A stretch of DNA of 64,000 nt, taken from contig NZ_RYFW01000001.1 in assembly GCF_004138335.1 (NCBI RefSeq), forward strand, positions 2,170,001 through 2,234,000, read 5' to 3'. Shown piece after piece: positions 50,987 to 60,738 of this stretch (positions within the stretch are counted from its first letter, which is position 1; each line of letters opens with the position of its first letter). Made by a program: the position numbers and the translations under genes. The notes below the pieces were generated by a model that was not told where the DNA came from, ran no database searches, and was given only the letters and a program-made list of their open reading frames with translations. This DNA comes from Peristeroidobacter agariperforans. Lineage in GTDB: Bacteria; Pseudomonadota; Gammaproteobacteria; Steroidobacterales; Steroidobacteraceae.

Positions 50987-53559
50987 GCAGTTCTGCAAAT
51001 CTGCTGAAGCTGCACTCGCCGCTGCGCGGCTGGTGCGCGTCGCTCGGCGAAACGCCCGATGAGGTATTCGCGCAGCGCTTCCTGGGTGATGGCGTCGCCA
51101 TTGATCCTACGGGCGATACGCTGTACGCACCTTGCGATGGTGAGGTTGTGTCGGTCGCTGCGTCCAAACATGCGGTGGCGTTGAGAGCGGATAACGGTGC
51201 GGAGATCCTCCTGCACGTCGGCATCGATACGGTTGCGCTCGGTGGCAATGGATTCGATGCTTTGGTTCAACCTGGTGCGCGAGTCAGTCGCGGCCAGCCG
51301 CTATTGAAGTTCGACCTCGATGTGCTGGCTCGGGGCGCGAAGAGTTTGATCACGCCGCTGCTGATTACCAATGGCGATCGGTTTGCGGTGGCCAATGCGT
51401 GCGTTGGGGTGGCGGTTGAAGTCGGCGATGCGTTGTTCGATGTGGTCGCGACGGGCGCAAACGTTGCTTTGGTGTCGAGCGGCACGGAGCAGGAACAGAC
51501 GTTGAGCTTCACCGTGCCGTTGGCGCACGGAATTCACGCGCGGCCGGCGGCGTTGATTGCGAACTTCGCCAAGACGCAGGCACTGGAGATCGCAGTGTCA
51601 GCGCACGGTCGCAGTGCCAATGCGAGAAGCGCGGTGTCGCTGATGTCGTTGGGCGTGAAGCATGGCGACGAGATGACGCTGACCGCTCGCGGCGCTGATG
51701 CAGTCGCTGTGCTCGAGCGGCTGAAGCAACTGGTCCTGGGGATCAAGGAAGCACCGCATGCGAGCGACGCCAAGGTTTCGCATGCAGCGTCGACTAATAA
51801 CGCAGCGGTCGGGCAGGGCGCTATCTCAACCGTAGCGTCGCCGGCTGCCGGCTCCAACCGGCTGCGTGGCGTCATCGCCAGTCGCGGTCTCGCGGTCGGC
51901 CGTGCGGTCACTCTCAAAGCCGCCGAGATCGTCGTCGTCGAAGCCGGTCGAGGCATCGCACACGAGAGCGCCGAATTCGAGCGCGCGCGCGAGGAAGTGC
52001 GTACTCGGCTCAACCAACTCGCACAGCATTCGAAAGGCGCGGCAAAAGAAGTCATCACCGCTCATCTCGAATTCATCGACGACTGGGAACTCGTCGCATC
52101 GGCTCGACGCGCCATCTCTCGTGGCAAGAGCGCGGCGTTCGCTTGGCGTCGCGCCGTACGGGACAGCGCAGACACACTGCGCGCGCTCGGCGACCCTCGC
52201 ATGTCCGAGCGAGTCGACGACCTGATCGATCTGGAATCTCAGGTCCTGCTCGCCCTCAGCGGCGAGGCGCCGGCTACAATTCCGCAACTCCCGGATCGCG
52301 CCATCCTCGTCGCCGAGGATCTGAAACCTTCCCAACTCGTTTCTCTCGACGCCACCAAACTCGCCGGCATCTGTCTGGCGGCAGGTGGTCCAACCTCACA
52401 CGTTGCGATCCTGGCGGCCGCGATGGGCGTGCCGGCACTCGTTGCACTCGGCCAATCCGTGCTGAGTGTGGAGGACGGCGCCTGGCTCGTGCTCGACGCC
52501 GAGCAGGGCGCGCTCACGATCTCTCCAGATCAAGTGGCTCTAGCCGCAGCAGAACAAACACTGACGCAGCGAAAGCAGCGCCAGCAAACCGAGCGGGCGG
52601 CGGCGCACGTCGACTGTCGCACCGCCGATGGCGAGCGCATCGAAGTATTCGCCAATCTCGGCTCAATCGCCGAAGCACAAGTTGCCGTTGCCCACGGCGC
52701 AGAAGGCTGCGGGCTCCTCCGCACCGAATTCCTGTTCCTCGAACGCGATGCGCCCCCGAGCGAAGAGGAACAGCTCCAGCAGTACCAAGGCATCGCCAAA
52801 GCACTGGAGAATCGGCCGCTCGTCATTCGCACATTGGACATCGGCGGCGACAAGCCAATTGCCTACCTGCCATTGCCGGCAGAAGAAAATCCGGCGCTGG
52901 GTCTGCGCGGCGTGCGTACTAGTTTGTGGCGCCCGGATCTGCTGAGAGTCCAGCTGCGGGCCATCCTCAGAGTGCAGCCTGTCGAGCAGTGCCGTGTACT
53001 GTTGCCGATGATCACGGATCCGGCCGAGATTCGCGCGGTTCGCCGGATGCTCGACGAAGTGCGTCGTGAGTTGGGAATCGCCTCGGCGGTGGAAGTTGGC
53101 GCGATGATCGAGACGCCCGCGTCCGCGGTGATCGCCGGTCGAATCGCCCGCGAAGTGGATTTCCTGAGCATCGGCACGAACGATCTCACGCAATACACGC
53201 TGGCGATGGATCGAGGTCACGCCGAGCTCGCTCACCGCATCGACGGCTTGCACCCGGCGGTGTTGAACTTGATCGCGATGACCGTCGACGCCGCCAGCGA
53301 GCATGACAAGCTGGTTGCGGTGTGCGGCGGCCTGGCGTCCGAACCGGCCGCCGTGCCCATTCTCATCGGTCTCGGTGTGCGAGAGCTCTCGGTCGTGCCC
53401 ACACTGGTGCCGCAACTGAAGAGTTTGATTCGCACGGTGACCGTCGACGCCTGTCGCGCGCTTGCAGAACGTGCGCTCGCGATGGATACGGCAGAAGCAG
53501 TGCGTGCATTAGCTAATGAAGCTATGACGCCGGCGCGAGGATTGCTGGCCGCGGAATAG
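50983..53559 (+). CDS. PTS fusion protein EIIA-HPr-EI
   Basis: This 858-residue protein carries the soluble part of a phosphotransferase system. Domains in order are EIIA of the glucose class (about 1-145; His78 in LLHVGIDTV), HPr (about 175-260; His184 in HGIHARPAA) and enzyme I (about 300-858; phospho-His473 in GGPTSHVAIL, the GCGLLRTEFLFLERDAPP and SIGTNDLTQY motifs). Phosphate would flow from PEP through EI, HPr and EIIA to the NagE protein encoded next. The start is ATG 50983 overlapping the hexosaminidase stop. Such fusions occur in nag loci of Xanthomonadales-like bacteria. Confidence 0.95.
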   Translation: MSSSANLLKLHSPLRGWCASLGETPDEVFAQRFLGDGVAIDPTGDTLYAPCDGEVVSVAASKHAVALRADNGAEILLHVGIDTVALGGNGFDALVQPGARVSRGQPLLKFDLDVLARGAKSLITPLLITNGDRFAVANACVGVAVEVGDALFDVVATGANVALVSSGTEQEQTLSFTVPLAHGIHARPAALIANFAKTQALEIAVSAHGRSANARSAVSLMSLGVKHGDEMTLTARGADAVAVLERLKQLVLGIKEAPHASDAKVSHAASTNNAAVGQGAISTVASPAAGSNRLRGVIASRGLAVGRAVTLKAAEIVVVEAGRGIAHESAEFERAREEVRTRLNQLAQHSKGAAKEVITAHLEFIDDWELVASARRAISRGKSAAFAWRRAVRDSADTLRALGDPRMSERVDDLIDLESQVLLALSGEAPATIPQLPDRAILVAEDLKPSQLVSLDATKLAGICLAAGGPTSHVAILAAAMGVPALVALGQSVLSVEDGAWLVLDAEQGALTISPDQVALAAAEQTLTQRKQRQQTERAAAHVDCRTADGERIEVFANLGSIAEAQVAVAHGAEGCGLLRTEFLFLERDAPPSEEEQLQQYQGIAKALENRPLVIRTLDIGGDKPIAYLPLPAEENPALGLRGVRTSLWRPDLLRVQLRAILRVQPVEQCRVLLPMITDPAEIRAVRRMLDEVRRELGIASAVEVGAMIETPASAVIAGRIAREVDFLSIGTNDLTQYTLAMDRGHAELAHRIDGLHPAVLNLIAMTVDAASEHDKLVAVCGGLASEPAAVPILIGLGVRELSVVPTLVPQLKSLIRTVTVDACRALAERALAMDTAEAVRALANEAMTPARGLLAAE

Positions 53560-53583
53560 CTGAGCTTGCGCAGGGGTGGTGTG

Positions 53584-55323
53584 ATGAAAAATATAATTGC
53601 CGGCTTGCAGTCCATCGGCCGCGCGCTGATGTTGCCGATCGCCGTGCTCCCGGTGGCGGCGCTGCTCCTTCGCCTGGGACAGCAGGACCTGCTCGATATT
53701 CCCGCGATTGCCGCCGCCGGTGACGCCATCTTCTCCAATCTCGGCTTGCTGTTCGCGATGGGCGTCGCCGTCGGTCTCGCGCGTGAGAATCACGGCGCGG
53801 CGGGGCTGGCTAGCGTGGTTGGGTATTTAGTGACAACGAAAGGCGCTGAGGTCCTGATCTCCGTGCCGCCGGAGGTAACGGCGCAGCTGGCTGGGCAAGC
53901 ACGCGACTTCGCAATCGCGGCGTTTCGCGAACGTGAGCTTGCGAAGCTCAGTGTGCCCGCCGGACTGCTCAATGGTCTGGTCGCAGGCTATCTGTACAAC
54001 CGTTACAGCGACATTCGTCTGCCGGCCTATCTGGCGTTCTTCGGCGGCCGGCGCTTCGTGCCGATTGCCAGCGGCACGGCCGGCATCGTCCTTGCGCTGG
54101 CGTTCGGCTTCGGCTGGCCCGTCCTCGAGCGCGGCATGGATGCGACGAGCGAAGCGGTCCTGGCGTCCGATTCCATCGGCGTGTTCGCCTACGGTGTATT
54201 GAACCGCGTGCTCATCGTCACCGGGCTGCACCACATCCTGAATAACGTTGCCTGGTTCCTGCTCGGCGATTACCACGGGGTGACCGGCGACCTGAAACGT
54301 TTCTTCGCTGGCGATCCGACCGCGGGCGCCTTCATGTCTGGCCACTTCCCTGTGATGATGTTTGGTTTGCCGGCGGCGTGCCTGGCGATGTATCGAGCGG
54401 CTCTTCCGCAGCGGCGTGCTGCTGTGGGCGGCATGTTCTTCTCGATGGCCCTGACGTCGTTTCTCACAGGCGTGACCGAGCCCATCGAGTTTTCCTTCAT
54501 GTTCCTGGCACCGGTGTTGTACGGCATTCACGCGGTGTTGACCGGTGTCGCGATGGCCGCCATGGATCTGCTGAACGTCCGGCTGGGGTTCGGTTTCTCC
54601 GCCGGCTTGTTCGACTACGTTTTGAACTTCGGCAAGGCGACGCAGCCGCTGCTGCTGCTGCCGATCGGTCTGGTGTACTTCGCGCTTTACTACGGCCTGT
54701 TCCGATTCTTCATCGCACGTTTCAATCTCGCGACGCCGGGTCGTGAGATGGAGGATACGGCCACCGCAAGCAGCGACGCCGGCACGCAGGACGACGCCGT
54801 TCAAGGTTGGATTCGGGCGCTCGGCGGCGCCGGCAATCTGGTTGCTGTCGATGCGTGCACGACGCGACTGCGATTGTCGATCGCCGATCAAAAGGCGGTG
54901 AATGAAGCAGCGCTGAAGTCGCTCGGCGCCCGCGGCCTGGTGCGGCCGTCACAGCAAACATTGCAAGTCGTCGTGGGTCCCGTCGCGGATCAGCTGGCTT
55001 CGTCTATTCGTGCTGGGTTGAGACTCCCAGCAAGCGTTGCAGCCCCATCGTCGGCATCTAATGTCGGTGCCCCGATTGCCGCGAGCAGTCTCTCCGCCAA
55101 ACAATTGCTGCAATCGCTGGGTGGTGTCGAGAACATTCGCGACATGCGAGCGGCTGCTAGCCGCATTTGCTTCACGGTTCGCGATGACGCGGCCGTTTCA
55201 GCTGATGTTGCCAAGCTTGCAGGCGTACGAGGCATTGCACGGCCGATGACTCATAGCGTTCATATCCTCATTGGCCCGGCCGCGCCCGGCGTGCTTGCAG
55301 AATTAGCGCGTCTACGAGTTTGA
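53584..55323 (+). CDS. nagE: PTS N-acetylglucosamine-specific EIICB (NagE-like) with second IIB-like domain
   Basis: This 579-residue permease phosphorylates GlcNAc during import. The IIC domain (about 1-380) has ten or so membrane helices and family motifs such as FGLPAACLAMYRAALP and GVTEPIEFSFMFLAP. A first IIB domain (about 400-475) has phospho-Cys425 in DACTTRLR. A second IIB-like domain (about 500-579) has RAAASRICF at the same position, with Ala524 in place of Cys. The start is ATG 53584 with AGGGG 7 bases upstream. EIIA is supplied by the fusion protein encoded just upstream. Confidence 0.92.
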   Translation: MKNIIAGLQSIGRALMLPIAVLPVAALLLRLGQQDLLDIPAIAAAGDAIFSNLGLLFAMGVAVGLARENHGAAGLASVVGYLVTTKGAEVLISVPPEVTAQLAGQARDFAIAAFRERELAKLSVPAGLLNGLVAGYLYNRYSDIRLPAYLAFFGGRRFVPIASGTAGIVLALAFGFGWPVLERGMDATSEAVLASDSIGVFAYGVLNRVLIVTGLHHILNNVAWFLLGDYHGVTGDLKRFFAGDPTAGAFMSGHFPVMMFGLPAACLAMYRAALPQRRAAVGGMFFSMALTSFLTGVTEPIEFSFMFLAPVLYGIHAVLTGVAMAAMDLLNVRLGFGFSAGLFDYVLNFGKATQPLLLLPIGLVYFALYYGLFRFFIARFNLATPGREMEDTATASSDAGTQDDAVQGWIRALGGAGNLVAVDACTTRLRLSIADQKAVNEAALKSLGARGLVRPSQQTLQVVVGPVADQLASSIRAGLRLPASVAAPSSASNVGAPIAASSLSAKQLLQSLGGVENIRDMRAAASRICFTVRDDAAVSADVAKLAGVRGIARPMTHSVHILIGPAAPGVLAELARLRV

Positions 55324-55614
55324 TCGCACCCGACATGCCTGTGGGGATTTGACGGTCAAATTCCAGTAGACGCCGTTCCCTGGCGCCGCCTTTGTAATCT
55401 CTTCAGCAATCTTTGCAAGAAGGTGACATGACGTGAGCGGCTGGCCTGCGCCAGGGCCGGCGTCGGCAGCCCTTTGCACGGATTTCCACTATGGTACGGG
55501 AGTTGCAATGCTTACCGCATGAACGTGATCGCCCTTCGCGCGCTCCGGCAGGAGTCGCCGGCGGCCGTTTCAGATGTATTGCGCACGGTTGCACCCTAGC
55601 GTGGGACAACGACC
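55324..55614. other. Intergenic region before the epimerase gene
   Basis: About 290 bases without a supported gene. It includes a 26-codon frame at 55519-55599 (MNVIALRALRQESPAAVSDV...) ending 15 bases before the epimerase ATG, whose start overlaps the end of a 4-codon frame with a GGGAG site. These could be leader frames or chance. No terminator with a U-run is seen after nagE. Confidence 0.45.
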
Positions 55615-56802
55615 ATGAAACTACTCGTAACCGGCGGCACGGGATTCATCGGCTCGCAACTCGCGAGAGAGGCGCGAGCTCGTGGACATGATGTCGTCGT
55701 CACCGGCCTTTTGAATAACGCAGCAGAGCAACAGCGGGCCGACCGCCTCGAGGCGGCGGGCATCCGCGTGACGGATGGCTCATTGCGCGTCCCCTCGTTC
55801 GCACGGCTGCTGGTCCACGACCGGGATGCCGTCATCCATCTCGCGGCGGCACAGCACGACGTCGGCGTAAGCGACGATTATTTCTACTCAGTCAATGTCG
55901 AGGCCACGCAGATTCTCCTCGAAGCCTGCGTACGGGCCGGAGTGTCTCGCCTTCTCTATGGCAGCACCATCGGCGTGTACGGGGCAGCTCATGGAGCTGC
56001 GATCACGGAAGAAACGCCGCTCGCGCCCGACAATGTTTATGGAAGGTCCAAAGCGGCAGCGGAGGCAGTGGTGCGCTCCTTCAGCGACCGCATTGAAACG
56101 ACCATCGTGAGGATCAGCGAAACCTATGGCCCTGAAGATCTTCGCTTGCTGAAGCTATTCCAGGCTGCGCGTCGCGGCGTCTCGATTCTGGTGGGCGACG
56201 GTCGCAATCTGCACCAGCCCATTCACGTGCACGACCTGGTGCGTGGACTGCTGCTTGCAGTCCAGCACCCGGCAGCGAGCAAAGAAACCTTCGTCTTTGC
56301 CGGGCCGGCGCCGGTCACTACGCGCGAGATGACGGACGCGGTGAGTGCGGCTGTAGGAACATCGGCGCGACGCATTCGCATCCCGATGCTGCCGCTCGCA
56401 GTTGCTGCTCGGATCACCGAGGGCGTTTGCAGGCCGCTTGCAATTCGACCGCCGCTTCATATGCGTCGGCTCGACTTCTTCCGCAAATCGTTCTGGTTTC
56501 AGACCACGAAAGCGCAACGGTTGTTGGGCTTCGACGCCAGCATTTCGTTTGAGGCGGGCGTCAGGGACGCCTTCAAGTGGTATGCCGACACCGGCTACCT
56601 GAAGAACACGCAACAAGCGGCGGACGTCTTCGCCCGCAACGAACGAGAGCCGCTGGAGCCGCGCGCCGACGTTCCCTTGGCGACGCTGGAGAATGGACAG
56701 CTCGCCACGAATGCGGAGCCGCAAGACCTTGCAACGACGCTTGATGTGCACCTCGTGCACATCAACGCCTCACGTCCAGCGCCTACGCACTCGAGCGGGT
56801 AA
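55615..56802 (+). CDS. NAD-dependent epimerase/dehydratase (extended SDR)
   Basis: This 395-residue protein of the extended SDR family has an N-terminal Rossmann motif (VTGGTGFIGSQLAREARARG), an active-site YxxxK in NVYGRSKAAAE and substrate-region motifs like RISETYGPEDLRLLKLF. Such enzymes act on nucleotide sugars or sterol/isoprenoid-like substrates. A C-terminal ~60-residue tail beyond the fold is unusual. It is followed 16 bases later by an asparagine-synthetase-like gene, so the two form a small operon. The substrate is not known. Confidence 0.82.
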   Translation: MKLLVTGGTGFIGSQLAREARARGHDVVVTGLLNNAAEQQRADRLEAAGIRVTDGSLRVPSFARLLVHDRDAVIHLAAAQHDVGVSDDYFYSVNVEATQILLEACVRAGVSRLLYGSTIGVYGAAHGAAITEETPLAPDNVYGRSKAAAEAVVRSFSDRIETTIVRISETYGPEDLRLLKLFQAARRGVSILVGDGRNLHQPIHVHDLVRGLLLAVQHPAASKETFVFAGPAPVTTREMTDAVSAAVGTSARRIRIPMLPLAVAARITEGVCRPLAIRPPLHMRRLDFFRKSFWFQTTKAQRLLGFDASISFEAGVRDAFKWYADTGYLKNTQQAADVFARNEREPLEPRADVPLATLENGQLATNAEPQDLATTLDVHLVHINASRPAPTHSSG

Positions 56803-56818
56803 ATCGGCGAGGGTAGTT

Positions 56819-58621
56819 ATGCCTGCAGTATTTGGCGCCGTTGGCGCCGTGACAGCTGGTGAGCTCGATGAGATGGGCCGGCGCCTGACGCATCGCGGCG
56901 GTCACGCGAGCTGGAATGAAGTCGCTCGAGGCGTCTACCTGGGGCAAGTGGCGAAGAGTCCACAACGACCTCACATCGCTGGCGCGCTCGCGATGGTAGT
57001 CGACGCACCCGAGGGACTCTCGCCGGGCTCTACTTCGCGCGTGCTCGAGACGCTCATGCGTTCAAGATCCGCGGAGGAACTTGACCACCGGCTTACATTC
57101 CCCTTCACCTTTGCCGTCTGGGACGACGCCGAACAGCAACTGCTGTTGGGACGAGACTTCCTCGGCCTGAAGCCGCTGCATTGGTGTCGGCTGCCCAGCG
57201 GCGGGCTCGCTTTCTCAACGGAATACAAAGCCCTGCTGGCGATCAACGAGGTTCCGGCAAGGGCGGATCTGGACGCAGTGCGCTGCTTGCAGATGTACAA
57301 GGCGATGCCGGCGGGCAAAACCTTGCTCAAAGATGTCTTTGCAGCGTCGCCAGGAAGCGTGATCCATTTTCGCCGGGATGGAACGACGGCGGCGGACGAT
57401 CGCATGCCCGATGTGCGGTTGGCGGTCGATCCGATGACGCAGGAGCAGGCCTGTTCGCAGCTCAGGCGCAAGCTCGAACAGGCGACGATGCCGCTGGTGA
57501 GCGGTCGATCCCGCATCGGGCTCGCACTGAGCGGCGGCATCGACTCGATGAGCACGGCGTTTCTCGCACGCCGGTGCGCACCAAACGCCGAACTCGTCGC
57601 GTTCACGGCCGGTGAGGGGCCCGATGATCCAGAGGTCCGGCGAGCAGCAAGCGTCATGGAGCGCCTGGACGGCGTGCATCACGCAATCGTCGTGCCGAGC
57701 GCAGAGCTGATCGCCAAGCTTCCAGCGGCGGTGTGGTACCTGGAGAATCCCATCGGCCGCAGCGAGACCTTTCAGTATCTCGTCCTGGCCAAGCTGGCAC
57801 GCGACCGCGGCTTCGATTTTCTGCTCACGGGGATGGGCGCTGATCTCCTGTTCGGCGGAATGCCGCGACACAAGGTGTTGTGGATGGCCGAGGTGCTGCC
57901 GTTCCTTCGCAAGGATCTGCTTGCATTTTTCGAGGCGACCCAGACCGGCGAGGCGGCCTCACGTCCGCTCGCGCGCTTGATGACGGCTCTTTACTATCGC
58001 GGCGGCTTGTCGCCTCCACCCGCTGTCCTCAACTGCGAGCGCGCCTATGAGCCAGAGTTGCTCGCTGAGCCCGGGCCGGAGTTCATCAATCGCTGTCTCA
58101 TGCTCGACGGGCAAGAGCCGACGAGCCGGACGCTCGCGCGCATCGAGCGTCCCTTCCAGGCCTACGGACTGGATTACGGCTCACCGTTCCTGGACAAGGC
58201 CGTGATTCAATTTGCATTCACGATGCCAGGTCACCTCAAGATCCGTCATGGTCAGCAGAAGTACATCCTGCGACAGGCGATGCGCCCATGGATGGCCGAT
58301 TCCTTGCGCAAAGCGCCCAAGGAGCTCATGCGAATGCAGCAAGGCGGTGAATTCGCAAGCACGCTCCAGTTGCTGGCCGATCAGTTCCTCAGTGTCGAGC
58401 GCATCAAGCGCCGCGGCTTCTTTCACTGCGCGGACATCGACCGCATCCGGCGTGCGTGCACGCGCGGTTTCCATCCGGAAACGGCGATGCGGCTATGGAC
58501 CGCCATCGTCACGGAGATCTGGGCAGAGATCTATCTCGATGGCCGCGGGCGGCATCCTCACACAGCGGCTATGCCGAGCGGGGCAGGTTGGTTCGAGCAG
58601 GCGAGTCCAGCACTGCGATAG
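56819..58621 (+). CDS. Asparagine-synthetase-like ligase without glutaminase cysteine
   Basis: This 600-residue AsnB-fold protein has an N-terminal class II amidotransferase-like domain (about 1-205; GRDFLGLKPLHW) that begins MPAVFGAVG, so the catalytic Cys2 is missing. The synthetase domain carries the PPi loop ALSGGIDSMSTA (about 240) and a conserved LTGMGADLLFGG. It should adenylate a carboxylate using ATP and pass it to ammonia or an amine not derived from glutamine. I choose ATG 56819; a frame open to 56693 overlaps the epimerase. Members are found in surface-sugar and peptide-modifying clusters; no lasso B protein is nearby, so it is not called a lasso cyclase. Confidence 0.8.
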   Translation: MPAVFGAVGAVTAGELDEMGRRLTHRGGHASWNEVARGVYLGQVAKSPQRPHIAGALAMVVDAPEGLSPGSTSRVLETLMRSRSAEELDHRLTFPFTFAVWDDAEQQLLLGRDFLGLKPLHWCRLPSGGLAFSTEYKALLAINEVPARADLDAVRCLQMYKAMPAGKTLLKDVFAASPGSVIHFRRDGTTAADDRMPDVRLAVDPMTQEQACSQLRRKLEQATMPLVSGRSRIGLALSGGIDSMSTAFLARRCAPNAELVAFTAGEGPDDPEVRRAASVMERLDGVHHAIVVPSAELIAKLPAAVWYLENPIGRSETFQYLVLAKLARDRGFDFLLTGMGADLLFGGMPRHKVLWMAEVLPFLRKDLLAFFEATQTGEAASRPLARLMTALYYRGGLSPPPAVLNCERAYEPELLAEPGPEFINRCLMLDGQEPTSRTLARIERPFQAYGLDYGSPFLDKAVIQFAFTMPGHLKIRHGQQKYILRQAMRPWMADSLRKAPKELMRMQQGGEFASTLQLLADQFLSVERIKRRGFFHCADIDRIRRACTRGFHPETAMRLWTAIVTEIWAEIYLDGRGRHPHTAAMPSGAGWFEQASPALR

Positions 58622-58742
58622 ACGTCTTCGCGGCTGCTACACGCGCGAGCCCATGCCGGCCGCCGAGACTTGAACTCGGCTGCACACGCTCTTGTCATAG
58701 TATCTTGAGCTGACGGCCACTATCGCCTCGGAGGGCATCGGC

Positions 58743-59168
58743 ATGTCCAAGTACGGAACAAAAGTTGCCACCGCCGCAGTCGCAATGACTTTGGCCTGTA
58801 TGGCATGGGGGCAGGAGCCCTCGCCAACGAATCGCTTCATCGCCCCAGATGGCACGGCTCCTCCTGCGCGCAGGCCATCGAAGGTCGCTCCCGATTTCAG
58901 GGATGTGGACTTTTCCTCGATGGCTCAGGTCGTTGCCCAGCTGAGCGGTCGCACCTTGGTTGTCGGTCAAGGGGTGTGCGCGCTAGTCACTGCGTCTTGG
59001 CAGACCGAGCTTACCGGGGAGCAGTTTTACCAAGAGTTTGTGTCGATCGCGCACGCTCTCGGCTTCATCGTTGTCGAGCAAGGCGCCGTCACGACGATTG
59101 CGCTGGATGCTCGCAAAAAATCGTCGTCCTGTGAGAAGTATGTCAATCGGCAAGGCGGCGATGACTGA
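58743..59168 (+). CDS. Secreted orphan secretin-N0/STN-like domain protein
   Basis: This 141-residue protein has a signal peptide (TAAVAMTLACMAWGQ) and a single domain at about 50-125 (DFRDVDFSSMAQVVAQLSGRTLVV and TGEQFYQEFVSIAHALGF). This resembles the N0 domain of GspD-type secretins, related to STN domains. There is no secretin barrel or TonB receptor attached. Two cysteines (VCALV and SSCEK) could form a disulfide. The role is unknown; N0/STN domains normally bind partner proteins at the membrane. Confidence 0.6.
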   Translation: MSKYGTKVATAAVAMTLACMAWGQEPSPTNRFIAPDGTAPPARRPSKVAPDFRDVDFSSMAQVVAQLSGRTLVVGQGVCALVTASWQTELTGEQFYQEFVSIAHALGFIVVEQGAVTTIALDARKKSSSCEKYVNRQGGDD

Positions 59169-59203
59169 GATTCCCGAAGAGCCGGTCTGACCGGCTCTTC
59201 CTG

Positions 59204-60565
59204 TTACAGCACCGAGTAGAAGATGACGAGTATCGCCACCGGCACCAGATATCTCGTCGCAGCGTACCAAAGCTTGAACCCAGTCCCATCTCCCAGCCCA
59301 AGCTCATCCCTCACGGCCGCACGCGATAAGGCCCACCCGGCGATCAGCGCCACCATCAACCCACCCAGCGGCATCATCAAATTCGACGTCAGATAATCGA
59401 GCAGCTCGAACGGCGTGCGCGTCGATTCAACTCCCAGCCAGCGAAGCGGATGCACGTCGCTCCAATGATTGAACGACAGCACCGTGACGAATCCCATCAG
59501 CCAGATGACGAGCCCGGTGGAGTATGCCAGCGCCGGGCGCGACCAGGTCGTGTATTCCTCGAGCGCCGCGACGATCGGCTCCTGGATCACAATCGTCGCA
59601 GTCAGGGCCGCAAACGAGAGCAGCAGGAACAGCAGTGTTCCGAAGATCTGCCCGTAGGGCATCTGCCCGAATGCCACCGGCAGGGTAACGAAGATCAGCC
59701 CCGGCCCCTGCGTCGGTTCCAACCCGTACGTGAACACCAGCGGAAAGATCGACATGCCCGCGATCAGCGCCACCAATCCCTGTGCCACGGCCACGGTGAA
59801 CACCGCGCGAGTGATGGAATATTCGCGCTTCATGTACGCGCCCATCATCATCATGACGCCCACACCGATGCCCAGAGAAAAGAACGCCTGACCGAACGCC
59901 GTCACGACCACGCCAGCGCTGAACTTGCTCCAGTCGACGCTGAACAAAAAGCTCGCCGCCCGTCCGAAGTCGGCAAAGATCGCGGAGTAGATCAGCAGCA
60001 CGAACAAAATCACAAACCGTAACGGCGTCAGCACGCCCGATACGCGCTCGATACCTTTGTTGATCCCACGCGCGATCACCACAGCCGTCGTCGCAATGAT
60101 GATCCCCGAGAACAGCAGCATGCGCGCTGGGCTCGACAGCATCTGCTGAAATGCCGACGCAGCTCCCGAAGAATCGATCTCTTTGAAGCCGCCGCGCAGT
60201 CCGAAGAAGAAGTAGTCGAGCATCCAGCCGCAAATCACGAAGTAGTAGCTGAGGATCAGAATCACGCTCGCGGTCGCCAGCGCGCCGAACGATTTCCAGA
60301 ACGGTGCAATGGCATCCCGCGTCACCAGCACATTCATTGTGCCGACGACGCTCTTGCCGCCGTGACGACCGATCAACATCTCCGCCATCAGCGCCGGGAT
60401 CGCGATCAGGAACAACGCCAGAAAATACAGCGCCACGAACAACCCGCCGCCATTCGCCCCCGCCAGATAGCTGAACTTCCAGACGTTGGCGATGCCCGCC
60501 TCGGTGCCGATGGCGATGATCAGGAACAGCAGATTCGAGGACCAGTGTCGCGCGCCCATGCTCAC
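59204..60565 (-). CDS. Sodium-dependent transporter, NSS (SLC6) family
   Basis: This 453-residue inner-membrane transporter of the neurotransmitter:sodium symporter family has about 11-12 membrane segments. The first helix region (SSNLLFLIIAIGTEAGIANV, then WKFSYLAGANGGGLF) matches the G-x-GN-WRFPY-x-NGGG signature with changes: the usual GLGN reads GIAN. Bacterial members carry amino acids or related amines with Na+. It is convergent with the N0-like gene and divergent from the amidohydrolase; a shared role in uptake of an amino-acid-like compound is plausible. Confidence 0.87.
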   Translation of the reverse strand: MSMGARHWSSNLLFLIIAIGTEAGIANVWKFSYLAGANGGGLFVALYFLALFLIAIPALMAEMLIGRHGGKSVVGTMNVLVTRDAIAPFWKSFGALATASVILILSYYFVICGWMLDYFFFGLRGGFKEIDSSGAASAFQQMLSSPARMLLFSGIIIATTAVVIARGINKGIERVSGVLTPLRFVILFVLLIYSAIFADFGRAASFLFSVDWSKFSAGVVVTAFGQAFFSLGIGVGVMMMMGAYMKREYSITRAVFTVAVAQGLVALIAGMSIFPLVFTYGLEPTQGPGLIFVTLPVAFGQMPYGQIFGTLLFLLLSFAALTATIVIQEPIVAALEEYTTWSRPALAYSTGLVIWLMGFVTVLSFNHWSDVHPLRWLGVESTRTPFELLDYLTSNLMMPLGGLMVALIAGWALSRAAVRDELGLGDGTGFKLWYAATRYLVPVAILVIFYSVL

Positions 60566-60738
60566 CCGCGGGTTTGGTTCGCGATTTCGAGCTTGCAGCC
60601 GGCGTCGGGTGGGTTCAATGCAGGCGGCGCCGTCGCGTCGTTGCGCTCAGTGCAACAAACTTCGGCCGGTGCGCAGATTGACCTGCGGTGGCGGCGGCTT
60701 CGATGATACGGCTACGACGACCAATGGAGAAAAGGACT

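Noticed and set aside
56819-58621. Second lasso cluster based on the asparagine-synthetase-like gene
   Set aside because: No B protein, RRE, leader-type precursor or isopeptidase lies within 5 kb, so the lasso assignment is not supported.
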